DNA from: Roseicyclus amphidinii
Lineage (GTDB): Bacteria; Pseudomonadota; Alphaproteobacteria; Rhodobacterales; Rhodobacteraceae
Length of the DNA stretch: 32,883 nucleotides
Reading direction: 5' to 3'
Assembly (NCBI RefSeq): GCF_030163755.1
Contig: NZ_JASJOE010000039.1
Coordinates: 1-32,883, forward strand
Every line of letters begins with the position of its first letter. Within the stretch, counting starts at the first letter, position 1. Both the position numbers and the translations under genes were made by a program. Of this stretch, positions 16,202-23,453 are shown in pieces. The notes beneath the pieces are model-generated. The model made no database searches, had not been told where the DNA came from, and saw nothing but the letters and a program-made list of their open reading frames with translations.

Positions 16202-19168
16202 ATGGGATTCGCCGAACTGTCCATCACCTCGAACTTCACCTTTCTCACCGGGGGCTCGCACCCCGAGGACTACGCGCGGCGTGCGGCCCTGCTGGGCCTG
16301 TCGGCCATCGCCATCGCCGATGTGAATTCGGTGTCGGGCGTGGTGCGGGCCTGGTCGGAGCTGAAGAAGATCGCCGAGGAAATCGAAGAGGCCGCGGCCG
16401 CGCGCGCCGATCCCATCGGCCCGCCGAAGCCCGCGCATCTGCCCAACCCACCCCGCGCGCCCATCGACCATGTGCCGCGCCTTCTGCCCGCGGCCTGCCT
16501 TGTGCTGACGGACGGGATGCGGCTGACCGCGCTGCCGCGGGACAGGTCGGGCTGGGCGAGCCTGTGCCGTATCCTGTCGGCGGGGCGGCTGAGGGCGGAG
16601 AAGGGCGACTGCCACCTGACGCTCGAAGATCTGCTGGCCTTTCCCGACGGGCTTGAGCTGCTGCTGCATGCGCCCGACCGGCCCTCGCCCGACTGGCGCA
16701 GCCGCGCCGCGCGGCTGGTGGCGGCTTTGAAGCCGCAGATGCATCTGCTGATGGCGCCCGCCTATGACGGGCAGGACGCCGCGCGCTTCGCCGCCGCCGA
16801 GCGGCTGGCGTTGGCGCTCGACCTCGACACCGTCGCCTCGGCCCGGCCGATCATGCACCACGGCGCGCGGCGGCGGCTGACCGATATCCTGACCTGCATC
16901 CGCGAGGGGCTTCGCATCGAGGATCTTGGCACCGCGGCACAGGCCAACGCCGAGCAGCGCCTGAGGGGCGAGGCCGAGATGCGCCGCATCTTTCGTGGCC
17001 ACGAGGCGGCCGTCGACCGCGCCGAGGAGATCGCCGCGCGGCTCTCCTTCGACATCCGCAGCCTGCGCTACGAATACCCCTCGGAAATCGCCGATGGGGA
17101 AACCGCCGCGGATCGGCTGGCACGGCTGGCCCATGACGGCCTGACCTGGCGCTATCCGCAGGGCATCCCCGAGCGCGCGCAGAAGCAGCTGGAGCACGAA
17201 CTGCGCCTGATCGGGAAACTGGGGTATGAGCCCTATTTCCTCACCGTCCATGACATCGTCGCCTTTGCCCGGTCGCGCGGCATCCTGTGCCAGGGGCGGG
17301 GGTCGGCGGCGAACTCGATCACCTGTTACGCGCTCGGCGTGACCTCGGTCAGCCCCGAGATCGGGACGATGGTCTTCGAACGCTTCGTCAGTGAGGCGCG
17401 CAACGAGCCGCCCGACATCGACGTGGATTTCGAGCATGAGCGCCGCGAGGAGGTGATCCAGCACATCTACGAGCGCTACGGCCGCCACCGCGCGGGGTTG
17501 TGCGCCACGGTGATCCATTACCGCGGCAAGCGCGCCGTGCGCGAGGTGGGCCGCGCGATGGGCCTGTCGGAGGATGTGCTCTCGGCGCTGTCCTCCCAGA
17601 TCTGGGGGTCATGGTCCAAGACGGGGCCGGAGGTCGCGCGGATGCGCGAGATCGGGCTCGACCCCGAAAGCCCGCGGCTGAAACAGACCATCCAGCTGAT
17701 CGAGGAGATCATCGGCTTTCCACGGCACCTGTCGCAGCATGTCGGCGGCTTCGTCATCACCGAAGGCCGCCTCGATGAGCTTGTGCCGATCGAGAACGCC
17801 AGCATGGAGGACCGCACCGTCATCTGCTGGGACAAGGACGACATCGACGCGCTGGGCATCCTCAAGGTCGATGTTCTGGCGCTGGGGATGCTGTCTTGCA
17901 TCAGAAAGGCCTTCGGCCTTCTGCGCCTGCATCACCAGGCCGATTACAGCCTCGCCACGCTGCCACCCGAGGACCCGGCGGTCTACGACATGCTGTGCAG
18001 GTCCGACTCCTTGGGCGTTTTCCAGGTGGAAAGCCGGGCGCAGATGAACTTCCTGCCGCGGATGCGGCCGCGCTGTTTCTACGACCTGGTGATCCAGGTG
18101 GCGATCATCCGCCCCGGCCCGATCCAGGGCGACATGGTCCACCCCTTCATCCGCCGCCGCAACGGCGAGGAGCCGGTCAGCTTCCCCTCGGACGAGCTGG
18201 GCCGGGTGCTGGGCAAGACGCTGGGCGTGCCGCTCTTCCAGGAACAGGCGATGCAGATCGCCATCACCGGCGCAGGCTTCACGCCCGACGAGGCCGACCG
18301 CCTGCGCCGGTCGCTTGCGACCTTCAAGAAACACGGCTCGGTCAGCGAGTTCCGCACGCGCTTCCTGCGCGGCATGCGCGAGCGCGGCTACGATCAGGAT
18401 TTCGCGGACCGCTGTTTCAGCCAGATCGAAGGCTTCGGGAGCTACGGCTTCCCCGAAAGCCACGCCGCCAGTTTCGCGCTGCTGGTCTATGCCTCGGCCT
18501 GGCTCAAGCGGCACCACCCCGGCATCTTCGCCTGCGCGCTGCTGAATGCGCAGCCCATGGGGTTCTACGCGCCGGCCCAGATCGTGCGCGACGCCCGCGA
18601 ACACGGGGTCGAGGTGCGGCCGGTCTGCGTGAACCGGTCCGCCTGGGATTGCACGATGGAGCGGACCGAGCGCGGTGCGCTGGCGCTGCGGCTGGGGTTC
18701 CGCCAGGTCAAGGCGATGCGCGAGGAAGAGGCCGACTGGCTGACCGCCGCGCGTGGCAACGGCTACACCGCGGTCGAAGATGTCTGGCGCCGCGCCGGGC
18801 TGGACGCGAAGACGCTGACCATCCTGGCCGAGGCCGATGCCTTCGCAGCCCTGGGTGTGTCGCGCCGCGATGCGCTCTGGGCCGCGCGTGCGCTGACCCC
18901 GAAGAAGGAACTGCCGCTGTTCTCGGGTGACCTCGACGGCGAGGGGATCGTCGAGGCTGCCGTGCAGCTGCCCGAGATGACCGAGGGCGAGGCGGTGGTC
19001 GAGGATTACGTGTCGATGCGCCTGACGCTCAGGACGCACCCGGTGGCCCTGATCCGCGACCGGTTGAGCCCGGGGATCGACCGGCGGCTCCTGGCGGACT
19101 CACGTCCTTGCAAGGACGTGGCCAGCGCCTTGCAAGGCGCTGGTCCCGCTTTTGCAAAAGCGGGATGA
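16202..19168 (+). CDS. dnaE2: Error-prone DNA polymerase DnaE2 (ImuC), C-terminally truncated
   Basis: DnaE2 is the SOS-induced catalytic subunit for mutagenic translesion synthesis, working with ImuA and ImuB. ATG 16202 starts MGFAELSITSNFTFLTGGSHPEDY, the usual PHP-domain opening. The palm has PDIDVDFEHERREEV and later GRGSAANSITCYALG, QHVGGFVITEG and IIRPGPIQGDMVHP, all as in active DnaE2. The helix-hairpin-helix region is present up to VEDYVSMRLTLRTHPVALIR. Normal proteins then continue about 100 residues through an OB-fold (VAGLVLVRQRPG...). Here the frame runs into the palindrome array and stops, giving 988 residues. The last residues (CKDVASALQGAGPAFAKAG) are encoded by that array. GTG 16184, in frame, lies inside the LexA box and is an unlikely start. 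No imuA or imuB lies beside it. Confidence 0.93.
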   Translation: MGFAELSITSNFTFLTGGSHPEDYARRAALLGLSAIAIADVNSVSGVVRAWSELKKIAEEIEEAAAARADPIGPPKPAHLPNPPRAPIDHVPRLLPAACLVLTDGMRLTALPRDRSGWASLCRILSAGRLRAEKGDCHLTLEDLLAFPDGLELLLHAPDRPSPDWRSRAARLVAALKPQMHLLMAPAYDGQDAARFAAAERLALALDLDTVASARPIMHHGARRRLTDILTCIREGLRIEDLGTAAQANAEQRLRGEAEMRRIFRGHEAAVDRAEEIAARLSFDIRSLRYEYPSEIADGETAADRLARLAHDGLTWRYPQGIPERAQKQLEHELRLIGKLGYEPYFLTVHDIVAFARSRGILCQGRGSAANSITCYALGVTSVSPEIGTMVFERFVSEARNEPPDIDVDFEHERREEVIQHIYERYGRHRAGLCATVIHYRGKRAVREVGRAMGLSEDVLSALSSQIWGSWSKTGPEVARMREIGLDPESPRLKQTIQLIEEIIGFPRHLSQHVGGFVITEGRLDELVPIENASMEDRTVICWDKDDIDALGILKVDVLALGMLSCIRKAFGLLRLHHQADYSLATLPPEDPAVYDMLCRSDSLGVFQVESRAQMNFLPRMRPRCFYDLVIQVAIIRPGPIQGDMVHPFIRRRNGEEPVSFPSDELGRVLGKTLGVPLFQEQAMQIAITGAGFTPDEADRLRRSLATFKKHGSVSEFRTRFLRGMRERGYDQDFADRCFSQIEGFGSYGFPESHAASFALLVYASAWLKRHHPGIFACALLNAQPMGFYAPAQIVRDAREHGVEVRPVCVNRSAWDCTMERTERGALALRLGFRQVKAMREEEADWLTAARGNGYTAVEDVWRRAGLDAKTLTILAEADAFAALGVSRRDALWAARALTPKKELPLFSGDLDGEGIVEAAVQLPEMTEGEAVVEDYVSMRLTLRTHPVALIRDRLSPGIDRRLLADSRPCKDVASALQGAGPAFAKAG

Positions 19169-19185
19169 GATCCTTGCAAGGATCT
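19101..19185. repeat. Array of four perfect palindromes centred on TTGCAA at exact 22-bp spacing
   Basis: P1 (19101-19120) has left arm CACGTCCTTG. P2 (19122-19143) has left arm CCAGCGCCTTG. P3 (19144-19165) has left arm TCCCGCTTTTG. P4 (19168-19185) has left arm AGATCCTTG. Each is followed immediately by its exact reverse complement. The centres fall at 19110.5, 19132.5, 19154.5 and 19176.5, a constant 22-bp step. As hairpins they have 7-9 bp stems of differing sequence and an invariant TGCA loop. The array sits between convergent dnaE2 and pip and forms the 3' end of dnaE2. No T-run follows on either strand, so it is not a standard intrinsic terminator. It may be a dispersed element, a multi-site protein target, or an RNA 3'-end structure. 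Confidence 0.92.
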
Positions 19186-19192
19186 TGCGCGC

Positions 19193-20182
19193 TCAAAGCC
19201 CGTATTTCTCGCGCTTCGCGCCGACGGCCTTCATCACGCGCACCAGTTCTTCGCTGATGCCCGGCTCGGACAGCGCGTGCCCTGCCGCCTTGATCATGTG
19301 CAGCCGTCCCGCGGGCCAGCCCGCCAGCAAACGATGCGCCGAGAGCGGCGGGCAGATCATGTCGTAGCGCCCCTGAACGATGGTGCCCGGCACCTGCGCG
19401 ATACGCGGAAGGTCGCGGAGGATTTGCCCATCCACCTCGAGAAAGCCCTTGTTCACGAAATAATGGTTTTCCAGCCGCGCGAAGGCGCGGGCGTATTCCG
19501 CCGGGCTGTCGCCGCCGCCGCCGTCGCTCTCCATCGAGGCCAGCGCGTTTTCCCACGCGGCCCAGGCCCGCGCGTAGCGCGTCTCGAGCATAAGGTCGCC
19601 GGAGAAGAGCCGCCGGTTGTAGGCCGCGATCAGGTCGCCGCGCTCGTCTTCGGGGATCAGCGCGCAGAAGCGCGCCCATTGGTCCGGCCAGAACTGACCG
19701 GCGCCACCGCCGTAGAACCAGTCCAGCTCGCGCTGCATCGACAGGAACACCCCGCGCAGCGCGAGATAGGCGACCCGGTCAGGATGCGTCTCGGCATAGA
19801 CAAGGCCCAGCGTCGCGCCCCAGCTGCCGCCGAAGACGGCCCAGCGCTCGATGCCCAGCGTGCTGCGGATGCGCTCGATATCGGCCACCAGGTGCCAGGT
19901 CGTGTTGGCGCGCACGCTGGCATGGGGCCGCGAACGGCCGCAGCCGCGCTGGTCGAACAGCACGATCCGCCATTGCTCGGGGTCGAAATACCGCCGCATC
20001 GCGGGCGAACAGCCGCCCCCCGGCCCGCCGTGCATAACGACAACCGGTGCCCCCTCGGGATTGCCGCATTGCTCGACGTAAACGTGATGACCATCGCCCA
20101 CGTCCAGCATGCGCTGATCGAACGGGTCGATCGGCGGGAACAGGTGCGCGGCTGCGCGCTTTTGGCCGGAGAACTTGTCCAT
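19193..20182 (-). CDS. pip: Proline iminopeptidase (alpha/beta hydrolase, S33)
   Basis: This enzyme removes N-terminal proline from peptides. The 329-residue protein shows the oxyanion motif HGGPGGGC, the nucleophile elbow GGSWG with S120, the GRYDMICP segment near the catalytic aspartate, and the catalytic histidine in KAAGHALSE. The start NPEGAPVVVMHGGPG and the DQRGCGRS motif are characteristic of the Pip group. ATG 20182 has AGGA at five bases. A TATATA hexamer (20191-20196) lies only eight bases upstream, which would give a very short leader if used as a -10. The stop codon lies 7 bp beyond the palindrome array. Confidence 0.94.
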   Translation of the reverse strand: MDKFSGQKRAAAHLFPPIDPFDQRMLDVGDGHHVYVEQCGNPEGAPVVVMHGGPGGGCSPAMRRYFDPEQWRIVLFDQRGCGRSRPHASVRANTTWHLVADIERIRSTLGIERWAVFGGSWGATLGLVYAETHPDRVAYLALRGVFLSMQRELDWFYGGGAGQFWPDQWARFCALIPEDERGDLIAAYNRRLFSGDLMLETRYARAWAAWENALASMESDGGGGDSPAEYARAFARLENHYFVNKGFLEVDGQILRDLPRIAQVPGTIVQGRYDMICPPLSAHRLLAGWPAGRLHMIKAAGHALSEPGISEELVRVMKAVGAKREKYGL

Positions 20183-20251
20183 CACGATCCTATATAGACC
20201 ACAAGACGCGGTCCGCATGGGCTAGCCTGACAGAATGCGAGGGGATTTGCC

Positions 20252-21016
20252 ATGGCAGAGGTCAATCAAACCGGCGACACGATCGACACCGTCGATGCGG
20301 GCGAAGTGGCCAAGTTCGAGGCCATGGCCGCGGAATGGTGGGATCCGAACGGCAAGTTCAAGCCGCTGCACATGCTCAACCCCACGCGGCTCGACTACAT
20401 CACGCGCCAGATCGCCGCGGAATTCGGCCGCGACCTGTCGGCCGAGATGCCCTTTGCCGGGCTGCGCCTGCTCGATATCGGCTGCGGCGGCGGGCTGCTG
20501 TCGGAACCCATGGCGCGGCTGGGGGCGACGGTCGTCGGCGCGGATGCCGCCGCGCGCAACATCCCCGTGGCGCAGGTCCATGCCGCGCAATCGGGGCTGG
20601 CGATCGACTACCGCCACACCACCGCCGAGGCGCTGGCCGCCGCGGGCGAGCAGTTCGACGTGGTGCTGAACATGGAGGTGGTCGAGCACGTGGCCGATCC
20701 GCTGGGCTACCTGACCGCCTGCCGGCAGTTGCTGAAACCCGGCGGGCTGATGATCTGCTCGACCATCAACCGCAATCCGAAAAGCTACCTGATGGCGATC
20801 ATCGGGGCGGAATACGTCATGCGCTGGCTGCCCAAGGGCACCCATGAGTGGCAGAAGTTCATCACCCCCGACGAGCTTTACGGGCTGATCCGGCAGGCGG
20901 GCCTCGACCCGGTGGACCGCAAGGGCTTTGCCTTCAACAAGCTGACGTGGTCCTGGTCGATCTCGGACCGGGACCTGAGCGTGAACTACGTCACCGCGTC
21001 GGTGAAACGGGCCTAG
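20252..21016 (+). CDS. ubiG: Ubiquinone biosynthesis O-methyltransferase UbiG
   Basis: UbiG performs both O-methylations in ubiquinone synthesis, using S-adenosylmethionine, at the inner face of the cytoplasmic membrane. The 254-residue protein contains the family N-terminus [20 protein letters not shown], and [15 protein letters not shown] motif I is LLDIGCGGG (about residues 73-81), followed by [11 protein letters not shown] and [26 protein letters not shown] precedes ATG 20252 at good distance. It diverges from pip. Its TAG stop overlaps, within one CTAG, the stop of the convergent MarR gene. Confidence 0.96.
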   Translation: MAEVNQTGDTIDTVDAGEVAKFEAMAAEWWDPNGKFKPLHMLNPTRLDYITRQIAAEFGRDLSAEMPFAGLRLLDIGCGGGLLSEPMARLGATVVGADAAARNIPVAQVHAAQSGLAIDYRHTTAEALAAAGEQFDVVLNMEVVEHVADPLGYLTACRQLLKPGGLMICSTINRNPKSYLMAIIGAEYVMRWLPKGTHEWQKFITPDELYGLIRQAGLDPVDRKGFAFNKLTWSWSISDRDLSVNYVTASVKRA

Positions 21017-21456
21017 CTGTCATTCTCCAGCCGCACCCGCATCTCGCGGATGACCGGCAGGGCCTGCCGTACCCGATCCGCGCCGATCTCGCGCACGGTT
21101 TCGGACAGGATCGGCGCGATGGCCGAAAGCGCGGCCTCGCGCGCGCGGCGGCCCGCGGGGCTGATCGCCACCATCTTGCGCCGCGCATCGTCCCAGTCGG
21201 GGCGGATGTGGATGTAGCCCGCCCATTCCAGCCGCCCCAGCGTGTTGGTCATCGCCCCCCGCGTGACGTGGAAGACACGCGCCAGCTGCGCCGGCGATTT
21301 CTCCTCGGTGGAGGCGGCGAGATGGTTCAGGACCGAGAAATGGCTGAGCTCCATGCCCTTGGGCAGGGCACGGCTCAGGCGGTTGCGCGCCAGCTGGTCG
21401 GCCATGAACATCTCGGAGAAGAGAGCCACGGAAAGGGGATCGTCAGGGGTCGCCAT
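21013..21456 (-). CDS. MarR-family transcriptional regulator
   Basis: This 147-residue protein has the MarR winged-helix layout. An N-terminal dimerisation helix ([17 protein letters not shown]) precedes the DNA-recognition region ([24 protein letters not shown], residues about 55-78). The wing follows ([22 protein letters not shown]), then C-terminal dimerisation helices. Target genes and ligand are not evident. It lies 58 bp downstream of grxC on the same strand and may be read with comF-grxC. An upstream extension is open but adds only non-conserved residues, so ATG 21456 is preferred. Confidence 0.88.
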   Translation of the reverse strand: MATPDDPLSVALFSEMFMADQLARNRLSRALPKGMELSHFSVLNHLAASTEEKSPAQLARVFHVTRGAMTNTLGRLEWAGYIHIRPDWDDARRKMVAISPAGRRAREAALSAIAPILSETVREIGADRVRQALPVIREMRVRLENDS

Positions 21457-21514
21457 GCGCGCATAAGGCCACCCCCGGCCCGGTGAGGGCAAGGGGCGAA
21501 GGGTCGCAAGCCGT

Positions 21515-21775
21515 TCAGCCCGCGGTCAAAAGCGGGTCGAGCTTGCCCTGCCGATCCAGCGCGGCCATGTCGTCGTAGCCACCGACATGGGTCTCGCCGA
21601 TGAAGATCTGCGGCACGGTGTGGCGGCCGTTGGCGCGGGCCATCATCTCCTGCCGCTTGGGCGGGTCGCGCGACACGTCGTATTCGACATAGGCCGCGCC
21701 CTTGTCCGCCAGAAGCCGCTTGGCGGCGTGGCAGTAGCCGCAAAGCGGCGAAGTGTAGATCTCGATGCTGGGCAT
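21515..21775 (-). CDS. grxC: Glutaredoxin 3
   Basis: This small thiol-disulfide oxidoreductase is reduced by glutathione. It supports ribonucleotide reductase and general redox repair in the cytoplasm. The 86 residues carry the dithiol active site CGYC (C12-C15) in YTSPLCGYC. The cis-proline segment HTVPQIFIG and the glutathione-binding GGYDD follow. GAGGA lies just upstream of ATG 21775. It follows comF after 30 bp on the same strand, indicating a shared transcript. Confidence 0.95.
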   Translation of the reverse strand: MPSIEIYTSPLCGYCHAAKRLLADKGAAYVEYDVSRDPPKRQEMMARANGRHTVPQIFIGETHVGGYDDMAALDRQGKLDPLLTAG

Positions 21776-21805
21776 GTCAGTCCTCGGCTCAGGTCGATGA
21801 GCAAT

Positions 21806-22531
21806 CTAAACATCCCGCGCCACGCGCGCCAGAGCGATCACGCGAACGGGACCGGCCCCGCCCGCGAGCAGCGCCTGCGCCGCCGCCGACAAGGTCGCGC
21901 CCGAGGTCATCACGTCATCGACGAGCAGCACGGCGCGCCCCGCAACCTGCGCCGCCCTGCGCGGGTTGACGCGGATCGCGGCGTCGAGGTTGCGGAACCG
22001 CCCCTCGCGGTCGCGCCCGTCCTGCGAGGCGGTGTGCCGGGCGCGGATCAGCGCGTCGGGCAGCCAGTCGCGCCCGCTGGTCTCGGCCAGCGCCTTTGCC
22101 AGCAGCGCCGCCTGGTTGAAGCGTCGCGCGGCCAGCCGCCGCCAGTGCAGCGGCACCGGAACGATCAGCGGATCGTCCTGCATCAGAGCGGCCCCGGCCC
22201 GCGCCAGCCATGGGCCCGCGGCGCGCGCGATCTCGGCCCGGTCGGCGTGTTTCAGGCCCAGCACCAGCTTTCGCCCCGTGCCGGCATAGTGCATCACCGC
22301 GCGGCCCTGCGCCCATGGCCGGGCGTTGGCGTGGCATTCGTCGCAGATCAGCCGCTCGGCGCTCGCATCCTGCCCCGGCAGGGCGACCCCGCACAGGTCG
22401 CAACACGATCCGAAGACGAAGGGCGTGTCCGACCAGCAGGTCGAGCAGATCGAGAAATCGCTCTCGACCCGCGCCCCGCATCCGAGGCATTCGGGCGGAA
22501 ACACCGCGTGCAGGACAGTTTGCAAAATCAT
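21806..22531 (-). CDS. ComF-family amidophosphoribosyltransferase-like protein
   Basis: ComF proteins are associated with DNA uptake in naturally competent bacteria but are widespread, and their exact role is unsettled. The 241-residue protein begins with zinc-ribbon cysteine pairs (CLGCGA, CSTCW, CDLCG, CDEC) in the first 75 residues. A phosphoribosyltransferase-like domain follows, with VPVPLHWRR and the PRPP-binding motif VLLVDDVMTSGAT near residues 200-215. AGGGG precedes ATG 22531 at good distance. It diverges from the methyltransferase gene across 46 bp and leads the comF-grxC(-marR) series. Confidence 0.9.
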   Translation of the reverse strand: MILQTVLHAVFPPECLGCGARVESDFSICSTCWSDTPFVFGSCCDLCGVALPGQDASAERLICDECHANARPWAQGRAVMHYAGTGRKLVLGLKHADRAEIARAAGPWLARAGAALMQDDPLIVPVPLHWRRLAARRFNQAALLAKALAETSGRDWLPDALIRARHTASQDGRDREGRFRNLDAAIRVNPRRAAQVAGRAVLLVDDVMTSGATLSAAAQALLAGGAGPVRVIALARVARDV

Positions 22532-22577
22532 GTCACGCCCCTAAGTAGCGACGGGTCAGCGACAGGACCGGACCACA

Positions 22578-23441
22578 GTGCCCCAAGCCAACCCACAGCC
22601 CCGCCTCGTGGATGCCCCCCGCCTTGCGCGGGCACGGGCCCGTGCGCGGCTGGACCGGGCCGGGTTCCTGCATCACGAAGCGACGCTCGAGCTTCAGGAA
22701 AGACTCATCGACGTTAACAGGAGGTTTACGCGGCCCGCCGTCGTGACCCCCTTCCCGGAGGTCTGGGCCGCGCTTGTGCCGGGTGCGCATATCGTCGCAC
22801 CTGACGAGGTGCTGGCGCTGGAGGCGGGCGCGCATGACCTTGTCGTGCATGCCATGGCGCTGCACTGGGCCGATGACCCGGTTGGGCAGGTCGTGCAGTG
22901 CCGCCGCGCGCTGCAGCCCGACGGGCTGTTCCTGTCGGTCGCCTTTGGCGGCGAGACCCTGACCGAGCTGCGGCAGGCTCTGGCCGAGGCGGAGGTCGAG
23001 ACGCTGGGCGGGCTCAGCCCGCGCGTCGCGCCCATGGCCGAGATCCGCGACATGGGCGCGCTTTTGCAGCGCGCGGGGCTTGCCCTTCCGGTCGCGGACC
23101 GCCTGCCGAAGACGGTGACCTATGCCAATGCCTTCGCGCTGATGGCCGACCTGCGCGCGATGGGCGAGACCAACGCGCTGGCCGACCGGCACCGCGCGCC
23201 CGTTCCGCGGCGGCTGTTCCTGCGCATGGCCGAGATCTATGCCACACGGTTTCCCGCGAAAGATGACCCCGCGCGCATTCGCGCTACGTTCGAGCTTGTG
23301 TTCCTGTCGGGCTGGGCCCCGCACGAGAGCCAGCAGAAACCGCTCCGCCCCGGCGCGGCCAAGGCGCGTCTTGCCGACGCGCTTGGCACGCAGGAATTTG
23401 ACGAGACCGCCCTGCCGGTCCTACACCCGACCGACGACTGA
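22578..23441 (+). CDS. Methyltransferase-domain protein, NDUFAF5/BioC-like
   Basis: This 287-residue protein belongs to the alphaproteobacterial group related to the mitochondrial complex I assembly factor NDUFAF5. Supporting motifs are HDLVVHAMALHWADDPVGQ and QCRRALQPDGLFLSVAFGG. The GETLTELRQAL segment and the later LMADLRAMGETNAL also fit this group. The glycine-rich SAM motif I is weak: the matching region reads AVVTPFPEVWAALVPGA. Substrate and even the reaction (methylation or hydroxylation) are therefore uncertain. It begins at GTG 22578 with AGGA ten bases upstream, and is followed 12 bp later by hemH, so a shared transcript is likely. Confidence 0.85.
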   Translation: MPQANPQPRLVDAPRLARARARARLDRAGFLHHEATLELQERLIDVNRRFTRPAVVTPFPEVWAALVPGAHIVAPDEVLALEAGAHDLVVHAMALHWADDPVGQVVQCRRALQPDGLFLSVAFGGETLTELRQALAEAEVETLGGLSPRVAPMAEIRDMGALLQRAGLALPVADRLPKTVTYANAFALMADLRAMGETNALADRHRAPVPRRLFLRMAEIYATRFPAKDDPARIRATFELVFLSGWAPHESQQKPLRPGAAKARLADALGTQEFDETALPVLHPTDD

Positions 23442-23453
23442 GGCCGACCAGAG

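Noticed and set aside
19101-19185. TTGCAA array as a CRISPR array
   Set aside because: There is no long identical repeat alternating with spacers. Each unit is a self-palindrome with its own arms, and no cas genes are nearby.
19101-19192. TTGCAA array as an ordinary intrinsic terminator
   Set aside because: No T-run follows any hairpin on either strand. A terminating or stabilising role by another mechanism remains possible.
22517-22528. TTTGCAAA near the comF start as a further copy of the TTGCAA element
   Set aside because: The symmetry covers only 8 bp, with no long arms and no neighbouring palindromes, as expected by chance.
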